DNA of 64,000 nt from Gilliamella sp. ESL0441 (GTDB lineage Bacteria; Pseudomonadota; Gammaproteobacteria; Enterobacterales; Orbaceae): positions 186,001 to 250,000 of the forward strand of contig NZ_CP048264.1 of NCBI RefSeq assembly GCF_019469185.1. Reading direction: 5' to 3'. The translations under genes and the position numbers were made by a program. A model generated the notes under the pieces. It did no database searches. It was not told where the DNA came from and was given only the letters and a program-made list of their open reading frames with translations. Positions 51,937 through 61,605 of this stretch are shown here, in pieces. Each line of letters starts with the position of its first letter. Position 1 is the first letter of the stretch.

Positions 51937-53063
51937 TGATCAACCTCGATTGTCATACCGGTTAAAAGTTTTGGAATAGATTCCATATATATTCTGACCT
52001 GATAAGAGGTTAAATCAGCTTGACCACGTTCACGTGTCATACGTAAGTCCGCAAAAGAAGGTGCTGCGGTTGCAAAACGAACTTTACCTTTTATCTCTTT
52101 ATCAAGCGCGATGACATTGGCTTTAACCGTTGTGCCCGGTTGGTAGTCATTAACCATTTTTTCGTTTACATAAATATCAATGTATTTACGATCGGTCTCT
52201 AATAACACTGCTGGTGCGCCTGTCGGAGCTAATTCACCATCTTCGAACATGATTTTTAATACTTTGCCATCTTCAGGTGCCGTTAATGTTAATCGTTGAT
52301 AATTGATATGTAGTTGTTTTAAGTCTGCTTCAGCTTGTGCAAGTTGTGCTTGGAGCTGAGCTAACTGATTTTGTCGGTTTTGAAGTTTTTGTCGGGCAAT
52401 AGCAACAGATTGTATTGTCATACCTGTTGCATTTCGAGTTTGCTCAAATTGATTAATTTGTTCGGGTGTTGCACCAATCATTAAGGTGGATAATTGGCTT
52501 TGAATCTGAACAACTTGCATTTTCGCAACCGTAAAGGCATTACGGGCGGTATCAAGTTGCGATTGCGAGTTTCCCCCTGTTTTACGTAATTGGGTTTGAC
52601 GATCAAACTCCATTTGAGCTAAATTTTGAGCTGATTTAGCGGCTTCTAAATTTGCTTTCACTTCTTCAATTTTACGCCAAGTGGATAATTCGGTTAAATT
52701 TGTTTCGTTTTCGGTGATCGCAATGGCAGCTTGTTCTTGAGCAACTGCCGCTTTTTGGCTGTCAACCTGCGCTTGTAGACGATCGATAGCTAACTTAGTA
52801 TCGACATCTTCTAATTGCATTAACGGATCCCCTTTTTTTACAAATTGTGATTCTTCGACAAATCGTTTGATGACTTTTCCGCTCACATTTTGAAAGGCAA
52901 TATTAATCTCATCTGCGGTTAATACGCCAGATTTAATGCTTTTAGCCACGGTGACGGCATCATTTCGAGAACCTAAAAAGATTAAAAAAGAGGCAACTGT
53001 TAGGATAATTAAAAATATAACAGGGATTTTGATATTTTTTTTCATATATAGCTTATTTTCCAT
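51933..53063 (-). CDS. HlyD-family periplasmic adaptor (membrane fusion protein)
   Basis: A 376-residue membrane fusion protein. One N-terminal helix (about 10-30) is followed by a biotinyl-lipoyl-like domain (FVEESQFVKKGDPLMQLE). A long coiled-coil hairpin (about 85-240, rich in Gln, Ala and Leu) and a beta-barrel part (LTAPEDGKVLKIMFEDGEL) follow. It would link the inner-membrane permease to an outer-membrane channel. The start may be the ATG at 53045 (MKKNIKIPVIF), since a SlyA-type operator lies immediately upstream of 53063. Confidence 0.85.
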   Translation of the reverse strand: MENKLYMKKNIKIPVIFLIILTVASFLIFLGSRNDAVTVAKSIKSGVLTADEINIAFQNVSGKVIKRFVEESQFVKKGDPLMQLEDVDTKLAIDRLQAQVDSQKAAVAQEQAAIAITENETNLTELSTWRKIEEVKANLEAAKSAQNLAQMEFDRQTQLRKTGGNSQSQLDTARNAFTVAKMQVVQIQSQLSTLMIGATPEQINQFEQTRNATGMTIQSVAIARQKLQNRQNQLAQLQAQLAQAEADLKQLHINYQRLTLTAPEDGKVLKIMFEDGELAPTGAPAVLLETDRKYIDIYVNEKMVNDYQPGTTVKANVIALDKEIKGKVRFATAAPSFADLRMTRERGQADLTSYQVRIYMESIPKLLTGMTIEVDQ

Positions 53064-53067
53064 TTAA

Positions 53068-53079
53068 TTAGTCAGCTAA
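53068..53079. promoter_or_regulatory. SlyA/MarR-type operator before the HlyD gene
   Basis: TTAGTCAGCTAA matches the SlyA consensus TTAGCAAGCTAA at 10 of 12. An almost identical copy precedes the regulator gene. It lies between the MarR-type gene stop and the adaptor start. Confidence 0.5.
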
Positions 53080-53123
53080 GTATTTAGATAAATAAAATAG
53101 ACTTTAAGTAAGCTCAAAGTCAG

Positions 53124-53621
53124 TTATTTTCGTAAAAGTTTACGTAACATCAATATTAAAGACTCTTGTTCTTGCGAGTTTAAAACTTCGGCAAAAGCAC
53201 GAATCGATTTTAGGTGATTGGGTAATGCTTCTTGAATTAATTTTTCGCCAACTTCAGTCAATGAGATAAGTCGAGAGCGACCATCTTCACCACTTTTAGA
53301 CATGGTGATTAATGGTGGAGTTGCAGCTAGCATTCGCTTAACCATAACTGACACGGTAGCAGGGGTAACACCTATGCGTAATGCCAAATCACTGGCACAG
53401 GTTTCACCTTCCGAAAAGAGTGACATTAATAATGCAAACTTACCTTCCGAAACATCATAATCTTTAGTCAGTTGTGCGTAAATGTTTGAACGGATTAAGT
53501 CAGCCGTGGTGATCAAGCTTAAGACCAGATCAACGCCTGAAACATCAACAATATCATCATTAAATCTTTGTGCTCGTGCTAACGTTTCACGAGACGGAAG
53601 CTTTCTTGACTTGTAATTCAA
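53124..53621 (-). CDS. MarR/SlyA-family transcriptional regulator
   Basis: A 165-residue MarR-family winged-helix regulator. The recognition region is ASDLALRIGVTPATVSVMVKRM, with the wing around S-G-E-D-G-R-S-R-L-I-S-L-T. It is upstream of and on the same strand as the adaptor and permease genes. An operator-like palindrome lies 20 bases before its own start and another before the adaptor gene, suggesting autoregulation and control of the exporter. The ligand is unknown. Confidence 0.87.
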   Translation of the reverse strand: MNYKSRKLPSRETLARAQRFNDDIVDVSGVDLVLSLITTADLIRSNIYAQLTKDYDVSEGKFALLMSLFSEGETCASDLALRIGVTPATVSVMVKRMLAATPPLITMSKSGEDGRSRLISLTEVGEKLIQEALPNHLKSIRAFAEVLNSQEQESLILMLRKLLRK

Positions 53622-53640
53622 TTATCATTACTCAATTTAT

Positions 53641-53652
53641 TTAGTCGGCTAA
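53641..53652. promoter_or_regulatory. SlyA/MarR-type operator before the regulator gene
   Basis: TTAGTCGGCTAA differs from the copy at 53068-53079 at one base. It lies 20 bases upstream of the MarR-type start codon. Confidence 0.5.
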
Positions 53653-53797
53653 TTATACTATTTAAATTTTGATTAGCAACATTATTTAACCAAGGGTGAT
53701 TGGATATTAAAGGTTAAAGCCTATCAGGGTAGGGATCCTAAATTTAATTGACGTTAAATATTTTATAATGCTTTGTTTTAAAAATAGTTATCCTTAT

Positions 53798-53813
53798 TAC
53801 TACTAAAGTGGTA
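53798..53813. promoter_or_regulatory. Candidate NarL/NarP 7-2-7 site upstream of nirB
   Basis: TACTACT-AA-AGTGGTA is two inverted heptamers two bases apart, matching the TACYYMT-nn-AKRRGTA pattern at 12 of 14 specified positions. A perfect TATAAT lies at 53829-53834, so the centre would be near -35.5 if this -10 is used. The narL-narX genes are downstream of the same cluster. Confidence 0.6.
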
Positions 53814-53908
53814 ATCCTTGAGGATAATTATAATCTGAGCAAAGTAACATAAAATGGAGCACAGCTATAAATTAAATAATTGAATTAAAATAAAATTGGA
53901 GCTTTATT

Positions 53909-56434
53909 ATGAGTAAAACCAATCTCGTTATCATCGGTAATGGGATGGTTGGACATCGTTTTATTGAAGAAGTTATCGATAAAATGCAGTCTGATCTGTT
54001 CAATATTACCATCTTTTGTGAAGAACCTCGCCTTGCATATGATCGTGTTCACCTTTCTTCCTATTTTTCTGACCACACTGCTGAAGCGCTTTCTTTAGTT
54101 CGTGAAGGGCTATATGAAGAAAATAACATTCAAGTATTATTGAATGAGCGAGCAATATTGATTAATCGTCAACGTAAAGAAATTCACTCACACACAGGGC
54201 GAATTGTTCACTATGATAAATTGATTATTGCTACTGGATCTTATGCGTGGGTACCACCTATTAAAGGTTCAGATGGTGCAGATTGTTTTGTTTACCGAAC
54301 CATTGAAGATCTTGATGCCATTCGTGAATGCGCAAAACAGTGTAAATCAGGTGCTGTTGTCGGTGGGGGGTTGTTAGGGCTTGAAGCTGCCGGTGCGCTG
54401 AAAAACTTAGGAATACAAACGCATGTCGTCGAATTTGCGCCAGTATTGATGGCTGAACAACTTGATGCCATGGGGGGTGATCAGTTACGCCGAAAAATTG
54501 AAGAGATGGGCGTTGGTGTTCATACCAGTAAAAATACCCAAGAAATTATTCATACGCCGTTAGGTAAGAAGATGCAATTTGCTGATGGTTCGTCGCTGGA
54601 AGTTGATTTTATCGTATTTTCAACAGGTATTCGCCCGAATGATCAACTTGCTAAAGCATGTCAACTTGAGATTGGTCAACGTGGTGGCATTGTGGTGAAT
54701 AACCATTGTCAGACATCTGATCCTGATATTTACGCTATTGGTGAGTGTGCGTGTTGGCAAGGTAAAGTATTTGGTTTGGTTGCTCCGGGCTATAAGATGG
54801 CACAAGTTGCCTTAGCGCACTTAATGGGTGAGCCAATGCAATTTGAAGGCGCTGATATGAGCGCTAAATTAAAGTTAATGGGCGTTGATGTCGGTAGTAT
54901 AGGGGATGCCAAAGGAAAAACACCCGCTAGCCGTAGCTATGTCTATTTAGATGAAAATGTACCGGTTTATAAAAAATTGGTCGTTTCGTCAGATAATAAA
55001 AAATTATTAGGCGCTGTATTGGTGGGTGATACGGCTGATTACAGTAATTTATTACAATTGATGTTAAATGAGATGGATCTTCCTGAGCATCCGGACACCT
55101 TAATTTTACCAGCTCATGCTGGGGCTAAACCCACAATGGGCGTCGAAGCTTTACCGGATACTGCACAAATTTGCTCATGTTTCGATGTGACAAAAGCAAA
55201 AATCATTAATGCGATTCACGCAGGTTGTCATACTGTAGCGGCAATCAAGGCAGAAACCAAAGCCGGTACAGGTTGTGGTGGTTGTATTCCATTGGTGACT
55301 CAGCTCTTAAACTCAGAATTAGCTAAACAAGGTATCGAAGTCAGCCATGCTTTATGTGAACATTTTAAATATTCACGCCAAGAATTATATCATTTAATTC
55401 GTGTTGAAGGATTAACTTCCTTTAATGAAGTGATCAAAAAACATGGTACGGGTTATGGATGTGAGGTGTGTAAACCGACGATCGCCTCTTTATTGGCTTC
55501 ATGTTGGAACGATTATATTCTCAAACAAGATTTAGTTCCGTTGCAAGATAGTAACGATATCTTTCTTGGTAATATCCAAAAAAATGGAACATATTCGGTT
55601 ATTCCGCGTAGTGCCGGAGGTGAAATTACGCCAGAAGGCTTGATTGCGGTGGGGCAAATTGCTAAAAAATATCAACTTTATTCAAAAATTACCGGTTCAC
55701 AACGTATCGGTCTTTTCGGTGCGCAAAAAGATGATCTACCCGCTATTTGGAAAGAGTTAATTGATGCTGGCTTTGAGAGTGGCTATGCGTATGCAAAAGC
55801 CTTACGAATGGCTAAAACCTGTGTGGGAAGTACGTGGTGTCGTTTTGGTGTTGGGGATAGTGTTGGCCTGGGTGTTGAACTGGAAAATCGTTATAAAGGG
55901 ATTCGGGCTCCACATAAATTCAAATTAGGTGTATCGGGTTGTACACGTGAATGTGCGGAAGCACAAGGTAAAGATATTGGCGTTATTGCAACTGAAAAAG
56001 GTTGGAATCTTTACGTATGTGGTAATGGCGGGATGAAACCTCGTCATGCTGATTTGCTTGCTGCTGATCTCGATAGACAGACATTAATTCAATATCTTGA
56101 TCGCTTTATTATGTTTTATATCCGTACCGCTGATAAATTACAACGCACTTCGGTATGGCTTGAAAATTTGGAAGGCGGGATTGACTATTTGCGTAGTGTA
56201 ATTATCGACAATAAGTTAGGTATTAATGATGAGCTGGAAAGTGAAATGACTCGTCTGCGTAAATTGGTGGTGTGTGAGTGGAAAGAAACGGTTGAACATC
56301 CTGAAAACCAACAACGATTTACTCACTTTATTAACAGTAATTTGCGTGATGAAAATGTCAAATTTATTCCTGAACGTGATCAGCATCGACCTGCGACAGC
56401 CGAAGAACGTCAAGCAATGTTAGGAGAGCAATAA
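53909..56434 (+). CDS. nirB: NADH-dependent nitrite reductase, large subunit
   Basis: NirB reduces nitrite to ammonia with NADH in the cytoplasm. Domains in order: FAD/NAD-binding pyridine-nucleotide oxidoreductase (1-about 400; VIIGNGMVGHRF, and GGGLLGLEAAGAL), two BFD-like 2Fe-2S domains (ICSCFDVTKAKII and GCGGCIP near 430-480; a second at about 490-530), then a sulfite/nitrite reductase domain. This last has the 4Fe-4S/siroheme cysteines in CVGSTWCRFG and GCTRECAEAQGKD. The 841-residue length is standard. It leads nirBD-nirC-cysG. Confidence 0.97.
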   Translation: MSKTNLVIIGNGMVGHRFIEEVIDKMQSDLFNITIFCEEPRLAYDRVHLSSYFSDHTAEALSLVREGLYEENNIQVLLNERAILINRQRKEIHSHTGRIVHYDKLIIATGSYAWVPPIKGSDGADCFVYRTIEDLDAIRECAKQCKSGAVVGGGLLGLEAAGALKNLGIQTHVVEFAPVLMAEQLDAMGGDQLRRKIEEMGVGVHTSKNTQEIIHTPLGKKMQFADGSSLEVDFIVFSTGIRPNDQLAKACQLEIGQRGGIVVNNHCQTSDPDIYAIGECACWQGKVFGLVAPGYKMAQVALAHLMGEPMQFEGADMSAKLKLMGVDVGSIGDAKGKTPASRSYVYLDENVPVYKKLVVSSDNKKLLGAVLVGDTADYSNLLQLMLNEMDLPEHPDTLILPAHAGAKPTMGVEALPDTAQICSCFDVTKAKIINAIHAGCHTVAAIKAETKAGTGCGGCIPLVTQLLNSELAKQGIEVSHALCEHFKYSRQELYHLIRVEGLTSFNEVIKKHGTGYGCEVCKPTIASLLASCWNDYILKQDLVPLQDSNDIFLGNIQKNGTYSVIPRSAGGEITPEGLIAVGQIAKKYQLYSKITGSQRIGLFGAQKDDLPAIWKELIDAGFESGYAYAKALRMAKTCVGSTWCRFGVGDSVGLGVELENRYKGIRAPHKFKLGVSGCTRECAEAQGKDIGVIATEKGWNLYVCGNGGMKPRHADLLAADLDRQTLIQYLDRFIMFYIRTADKLQRTSVWLENLEGGIDYLRSVIIDNKLGINDELESEMTRLRKLVVCEWKETVEHPENQQRFTHFINSNLRDENVKFIPERDQHRPATAEERQAMLGEQ

Positions 56435-56435
56435 T

Positions 56436-56771
56436 ATGAGTCAATGGATAACAGTTTGTCAACTCGATGACATTTTACCGGAAACAGGCGTGTGTGCACT
56501 TGTCGGTCATGAACATGTTGCAGTATTTCGTCCTTATAATTCCGATGAAATTTATGCAATCAGTAATATCGATCCTTTTGCACAAGCCAGTGTCTTATCT
56601 CGAGGTATTATTGGACAGCATGAAAATGACTTGTATGTTGCAAGCCCATTAAAAAAACAGCGTTTTCGTTTAAAAGATGGTTATTGCATTGATGATGCCG
56701 ACTATTCAATTGCGCATTATGAAGTAAGAGTCAATACAGATGGTTTTGTTGAAGTTAAATCATCGAGTTAA
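56436..56771 (+). CDS. nirD: Nitrite reductase small subunit
   Basis: A 111-residue Rieske-like protein, partner of NirB. It lacks the Cys/His ligands of true Rieske proteins, as in the enteric type (WITVCQLDDILPETGVCALV at the start). It begins 1 base after the nirB stop. Confidence 0.95.
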   Translation: MSQWITVCQLDDILPETGVCALVGHEHVAVFRPYNSDEIYAISNIDPFAQASVLSRGIIGQHENDLYVASPLKKQRFRLKDGYCIDDADYSIAHYEVRVNTDGFVEVKSSS

Positions 56772-56796
56772 AACAATTTTAAAGGTTTAGATAGTT

Positions 56797-57564
56797 ATGT
56801 ATACCGATACAATTAATAAATGTGCTGCCAATGCAGCACGTATTGTACGTTTAGCCAAAACTAACCCGATAGGGTTTTGGTTAAGTTCTGCTATGGCCGG
56901 CGCTTATGTTGGTCTTGGTATTATTTTGATCTTCACTTTAGGTAATTTACTTGATCCATTCTTAAGACCTTTAGTTATGGGGGCGACATTTGGTATTGCC
57001 TTAACGTTAGTTGTGATTGCAGGATCTGAGCTTTTTACTGGTCACACAATGTTTTTAACATTTGGCGTAAAATGTAAGAAAATTACGCATACACAGATGT
57101 GGCTAGTATTACCTCAAACGTGGTTAGCCAATTTATTGGGGTCTATTTTTGTCGCTGCTTTATATTTTTATGCTGCTACCCCATTATTATCAACCGATAC
57201 CAGTTTAGTGCATAGTGCAGCATTAGCCAAAACGACCGCATCGGCTAGTGCGCTGTTTTTTCGTGGTATTTTATGTAACTGGCTAGTTTGTTTAGCTATT
57301 TGGATGGCAAATCGTGTTGAAGGTTCAGCTAAATTTATTGCGATTTGGTGGTGTTTGCTAGCATTTATTGCCTGTGGTTATGAGCATTCGGTGGCGAATA
57401 TGACGTTATTTTCACTTTCATGGTTTGGTCATCATAGTGATGCTTATACCCTATGTGGAATTGGTCATAATTTACTTTGGGTATCGTTAGGTAACCTTGT
57501 TTCTGGCGTTGTTTTTATGGGCTTAGGATACTGGTATTCGACACCAAAAACTGAACGACCATAA
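56797..57564 (+). CDS. nirC: Formate/nitrite transporter family channel (NirC-like)
   Basis: A 255-residue six-helix channel of the FNT family. NPIGFWLSSAMAGAYVGLGI at the start and GSELFTGHTMFLTFG are family signatures. Position inside nirBD-cysG supports nitrite uptake or export. It begins 25 bases after nirD. Confidence 0.88.
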   Translation: MYTDTINKCAANAARIVRLAKTNPIGFWLSSAMAGAYVGLGIILIFTLGNLLDPFLRPLVMGATFGIALTLVVIAGSELFTGHTMFLTFGVKCKKITHTQMWLVLPQTWLANLLGSIFVAALYFYAATPLLSTDTSLVHSAALAKTTASASALFFRGILCNWLVCLAIWMANRVEGSAKFIAIWWCLLAFIACGYEHSVANMTLFSLSWFGHHSDAYTLCGIGHNLLWVSLGNLVSGVVFMGLGYWYSTPKTERP

Positions 57565-57602
57565 TCTTGGCTGAAATAAAAAAGGATATATATTGAGGTT
57601 TT

Positions 57603-58976
57603 ATGGATTATTTTCCACTATTTTGTAAGTTAGAAAATCGGGATTGTCTGTTAGTCGGGGGTGGTGAAATCGCTGAGCGAAAAGCTCGGCTATTACTCGA
57701 AGCAGGTGCAAAGTTAACGGTTAACGCACTTGAATTCAATGAGCAATTTTTATGTTGGCAAGCGCAAAACCAGTTGATATTACAGCAAGGGGAATTTAAT
57801 GCACAACTGCTTGATAATAAATGGTTAGTCATTGCAGCGACCGATTGTCCTAAAACCAATCAAACCGTCAGTCTCGAGGCTGAAAATCGCCGTATCTTTT
57901 GCAATGTTGTCGATTCGCCGAAAGATGCTAGTTTTATTATGCCTTCGATTATTGATCGTTCACCAATTATGGTTGCTGTGTCATCAGCAGGGCATGCGCC
58001 GGTTTTAGCTCGTCTATTACGAGAAAAACTAGAATCAATATTGCCTCAGCACTTAGGTAAATTAGCGCAATATGCGGGTTATTTACGAAATAAAGCTAAG
58101 CAAACCTATAAAACGCTCACAGAACGCCGTCGATTTTGGGAAAAGCTTTTTACTCATGATAGATTGGCACAAGCCATTGCCAATAATGATTCTGAACAAG
58201 TTGAAACACTAACCAACGAGTTATTTAATTTATCACTGGATCATCGTGGTGAAGTGGTTTTAGTGGGCGCAGGTCCCGGTGATGCAGGCTTACTGACTTT
58301 GAAAGGATTACAGCAAATCCAACAAGCCGATATTATTGTGTATGATCGATTGGTTTCGGATGAAATTATGAATCTTGTCAGGCGGGATGCTCAGCGTATA
58401 TTTGTTGGCAAACGGGCAGGGTATCACTGCGTGCCACAGGAACAGATTAATCAAATTTTGTTAGAACAAGCGCAAAAAGGGTTACGAGTTGTCCGTCTAA
58501 AAGGGGGCGATCCGTTTATTTTTGGGCGAGGGGGTGAAGAGCTGGAAACGTTGTATAATGCTGATATTCCATTTTCAGTTGTACCGGGAATCACTGCTGC
58601 ATCGGGGTGTTCTGCATACAGTGGTATCCCTTTAACACATCGAGATTATGCGCATAGTATTCGTTTAATTACCGGGCATTTGAAAGATGGTAGTCATCTT
58701 GATTGGCAAAGTTTAGCGGCTGAAAAGCAGACCTTAGTGTTCTATATGGGGCTGTCTCAAGCTGAAAATATTAGTCAACAATTAATCAAACACGGTATGA
58801 ATGCTAATACGCCCGTCGCTATTGTTGAGGAAGGTACCAGTACCAAACAAAAAGTGGTAACAGGTTTGCTTGGTGAGTTAGCTAAAATCGCTTTGCAAGC
58901 ATGTAGTCCAAGTTTGATTATCATCGGGCCTGTTGTTGCATTACGAGAAAAACTCAATTGGTTTTCAAATCATTAA
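57603..58976 (+). CDS. cysG: Siroheme synthase CysG (trifunctional)
   Basis: CysG makes siroheme, the nitrite-reductase cofactor, from uroporphyrinogen III. The N-terminal part (1-about 215) is the NAD-dependent precorrin-2 dehydrogenase and ferrochelatase ([20 protein letters not shown]). The C-terminal part (about 217-457) is the SAM uroporphyrinogen methyltransferase ([36 protein letters not shown]). It closes the nir operon, the same order as in E. coli. Confidence 0.97.
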   Translation: MDYFPLFCKLENRDCLLVGGGEIAERKARLLLEAGAKLTVNALEFNEQFLCWQAQNQLILQQGEFNAQLLDNKWLVIAATDCPKTNQTVSLEAENRRIFCNVVDSPKDASFIMPSIIDRSPIMVAVSSAGHAPVLARLLREKLESILPQHLGKLAQYAGYLRNKAKQTYKTLTERRRFWEKLFTHDRLAQAIANNDSEQVETLTNELFNLSLDHRGEVVLVGAGPGDAGLLTLKGLQQIQQADIIVYDRLVSDEIMNLVRRDAQRIFVGKRAGYHCVPQEQINQILLEQAQKGLRVVRLKGGDPFIFGRGGEELETLYNADIPFSVVPGITAASGCSAYSGIPLTHRDYAHSIRLITGHLKDGSHLDWQSLAAEKQTLVFYMGLSQAENISQQLIKHGMNANTPVAIVEEGTSTKQKVVTGLLGELAKIALQACSPSLIIIGPVVALREKLNWFSNH

Positions 58977-58980
58977 TTTA

Positions 58981-59024
58981 AACAGGCAAGTCTATTACTT
59001 TACAGCATAATGGTCTTGCCTGTT
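58981..59024. terminator. Hairpin between convergent cysG and narL
   Basis: AACAGGCAAG and CTTGCCTGTT form a perfect 10-bp stem with a 24-nt loop, just after the cysG stop. No T-run. Confidence 0.45.
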
Positions 59025-59124
59025 ATCTAAACGTATACTGCCTTATATCATCATAATTTAAGGGATGACAGCTTTTAAACTTTTCGATCGAGTTAAGTAT
59101 AATCAATTATCTTTAATTAATGCA

Positions 59125-59778
59125 TTACTCTTTGCTCTGTAAATACCATACGGTCATTTCCATGCGTGATTTAAAATTTAATTTTTTAAAGATACTTTTT
59201 ACATGTACTTTTACGGTACTTTCAACAATATCCAGATCTTTGGCAATGCGTTTATTCGAAAGCCCTTGCACTAGCAGATTAAATATTTCATGTTCTCGAG
59301 GCGTTAATAAGTTTATATCGTGAATTTGTTTGGTTGTTGGTTCGCCGCTGTGTCGCATATAGTGAAGGATAATATGCGAAATTGCTTCATCCATAATGAT
59401 TTTACCTTCCGCAATATCTTTTAGCGCTTTAATAAAATCTTCTGGCTCCATATCCTTTAACAGGTAACCATCCGCTCCACTTTTGAGTGCGGTAATGATA
59501 TCTTCTTTGGCATCCGATACCGTGAACATAATGATGCGACTGGAGATATTTTTTTCCCGTAAATAGCGTAGTATTTCTAACCCACTAACATTTTGAATAT
59601 TGATATCCAGTAAGATCATATCGGGATCGAGCTTTTCAGCGAGTTTTATCCCTTCCGTTCCAGACCCCGTTTCGCCAATCACTTCAAAATGGCTAACGGT
59701 ATTGATTAATTGTTTTACACCATTTCTAAGCATAGGGTGATCGTCAATAAGTAGTATCGAACTTTTTATCTGGTCCAT
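59125..59778 (-). CDS. narL: Nitrate/nitrite response regulator NarL
   Basis: A 217-residue response regulator. The receiver domain (1-about 125) has phospho-acceptor Asp58 and Lys108 in GADGYLLKDMEPEDF. The LuxR/GerE-type DNA-binding domain has TPREHEIFNLLVQGLSNKRI and ESTVKVHVKSIFKKLNFKSR. Similarity to NarL (ILLIDDHPMLR at the start) is greater than to NarP. It binds TACYYMT heptamers. It is 3 bases from narX. Confidence 0.88.
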   Translation of the reverse strand: MDQIKSSILLIDDHPMLRNGVKQLINTVSHFEVIGETGSGTEGIKLAEKLDPDMILLDINIQNVSGLEILRYLREKNISSRIIMFTVSDAKEDIITALKSGADGYLLKDMEPEDFIKALKDIAEGKIIMDEAISHIILHYMRHSGEPTTKQIHDINLLTPREHEIFNLLVQGLSNKRIAKDLDIVESTVKVHVKSIFKKLNFKSRMEMTVWYLQSKE

Positions 59779-59781
59779 GGG

Positions 59782-61605
59782 TTACTCTTCTATTATCGTA
59801 AATGGAATGGTCTTATTGGCTTTAAATATTACCATAACTTGCGTGCCTTTTTGTGGCTCAGTATTAATTGTTAGATTACCATTTAGGATTTCTGCTCTGT
59901 CTCGCATAATCACCATACCATAATGATTATCCTGCTTAACATCAGTTTGAAAGCCAATACCATTATCGCTAACACTGACTGTGATAATCTGGTTATCATC
60001 AATGGTTAACGCAATGATAACGTGTGATGCTTGTGCGTGTTTGTACACATTGTTTAGCGCTTCTCGAATAAATTGTAATAAATGAAAAGCATGTTTGCTT
60101 TTGATGATATTGAGCGGTAATTGATATTCAAGTTGAATGTTAAATTTTAGTTTTTGATTAAACTCTTCAATCATCTCCATTAAGCTAGCATAAAAACCTG
60201 TTTGATTGAGCCGCAAACGAAAAGAGGTAATTAATTCACGTAACTGGGAATAGGTGATATTGACCTCTTTTCGCATTGTTGCTAATAGTTCAATACTACT
60301 TTGTGATGTCAAATCAGATTGCATTTGTAGACAGCTAAGATGTATTTTTAAACAGGATAATGATTGCGCAATTGAATCATGCAACTCTCTTGCCATTGCT
60401 GATCGCTCTTTCATTAATAAATACTGCTTTTGTTGCTCTATTTGTCGATCTAGCATCATTGCCGTGGACATCTGCTCGATAAGTCCTGTTATTAAGTTTT
60501 CCTGCTCGTCGCTAAGGGTAACATCTGTCGGTTGAATGGCAAATAATATGCCATATTTTTCGCCATTGTCTTGAAGATACCAATAACGTTGAAATCCATG
60601 TTGTTGAGAATGTTTTGATTCGGTTAAACAAGCACAGCAATGCGGATTTTGGCAGAAAGGTAATTTCTGCTGATTGTCATAACTAATTTGTTGGTAATGT
60701 TCAGGGTTTTCAGATTCATAAAATCGGATTTGAAATTGAGTGAGTGGTACAAGTTCTTCTAATTGACGTAAAATCATTAAAAAACGTTCACATAATGGCT
60801 TTGATGTATGGAGCTGTTTGGTGGCGTGATATTGAAATGAGATGATGTTATTAGTTTGTTGCAATTCAGCCGTTTTTTCAGCCACCCGTTCTTCAAGGAT
60901 TAAATATTGAGATTCGATTTGATCAGACATGTTATTTAATGCTAACCCTAACAAATCGAATTCATTTTTTCTGGAACGTAGCGGAAAACGTTCACTAAAA
61001 TTATGTTTTGAAATAGCCTGAGCCATATTAATCAGTTTGCGCCAAGGAGCGAGGAGATAACGACGCAAATAGTAAATCTGAGCAATGAGAAAGACCACAA
61101 TAATGATAATAAATAATTGTTGCAAGCGAGATATATAATGAATCTGGTTTTCGGTCTTCTGATCGATCTTATGTACTAAATAATTGGTTTTGATAACAAA
61201 TTGATCGATATCCGTTTTTATCTCATCGATGTTTTTGGCTTGTGCAATTTTTATCGCAATTTCAGTACGCCATTTATTATGTAATTCATTGAATTCATCT
61301 ATTAAATCATAACGTTCAAAAAGAGCTAATTGTTGCTTTGACGACGTTATTTCACTAAAAATATTTAAACGGCCATTATCGTGTTTATTAAGGGGAACCA
61401 TTGATAAAAGTTGATAACTTTTCATACGAATTAGCCCTAATTGATTAATCATATAAGCGCTACCTTTGGTATCATTAGCGACTTGAATAGATAGCGATAA
61501 CGCAATTAACGCAATGGTGCCTAAAAAACACATTAATAGCGACAAACGATTAATAATTGAAGCATGATAGCGAGTTTTATTATTGGTTGTTTTAGTACTC
61601 AGCAT
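59782..61605 (-). CDS. narX: Nitrate/nitrite sensor histidine kinase NarX
   Basis: A 607-residue inner-membrane HPK7-family kinase. Two helices (about 22-43 and 164-180) flank a periplasmic sensor with a P-box-like INQLGLIRMKSYQLL (about 54-68), the nitrate-binding region. A HAMP domain and a coiled coil follow (about 180-260). Its central module has a Cys cluster (Cys318, 323, 324 and 326). The phospho-His is His409 (MARELHDSIAQS), and the ATPase domain is at the end. NarQ is an alternative, but the order with narL favours NarX. Confidence 0.87.
   Translation of the reverse strand: MLSTKTTNNKTRYHASIINRLSLLMCFLGTIALIALSLSIQVANDTKGSAYMINQLGLIRMKSYQLLSMVPLNKHDNGRLNIFSEITSSKQQLALFERYDLIDEFNELHNKWRTEIAIKIAQAKNIDEIKTDIDQFVIKTNYLVHKIDQKTENQIHYISRLQQLFIIIIVVFLIAQIYYLRRYLLAPWRKLINMAQAISKHNFSERFPLRSRKNEFDLLGLALNNMSDQIESQYLILEERVAEKTAELQQTNNIISFQYHATKQLHTSKPLCERFLMILRQLEELVPLTQFQIRFYESENPEHYQQISYDNQQKLPFCQNPHCCACLTESKHSQQHGFQRYWYLQDNGEKYGILFAIQPTDVTLSDEQENLITGLIEQMSTAMMLDRQIEQQKQYLLMKERSAMARELHDSIAQSLSCLKIHLSCLQMQSDLTSQSSIELLATMRKEVNITYSQLRELITSFRLRLNQTGFYASLMEMIEEFNQKLKFNIQLEYQLPLNIIKSKHAFHLLQFIREALNNVYKHAQASHVIIALTIDDNQIITVSVSDNGIGFQTDVKQDNHYGMVIMRDRAEILNGNLTINTEPQKGTQVMVIFKANKTIPFTIIEE

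Noticed and set aside
53628-53652. IscR-like half site (AGTCGGCTAA) before the MarR-type gene
   Set aside because: The left half is poor. The sequence is better explained as a SlyA-type operator, since a near copy occurs before the adaptor gene.
53748-53769. TTGACG and TATAAT before nirB
   Set aside because: The spacer is only 10 bases, not a sigma70 promoter.
53818-53831. FNR-like TTGAG-GATA-ATTAT upstream of nirB
   Set aside because: It matches only 7 of 10 half-site positions and overlaps the -10, so it is too weak to call.
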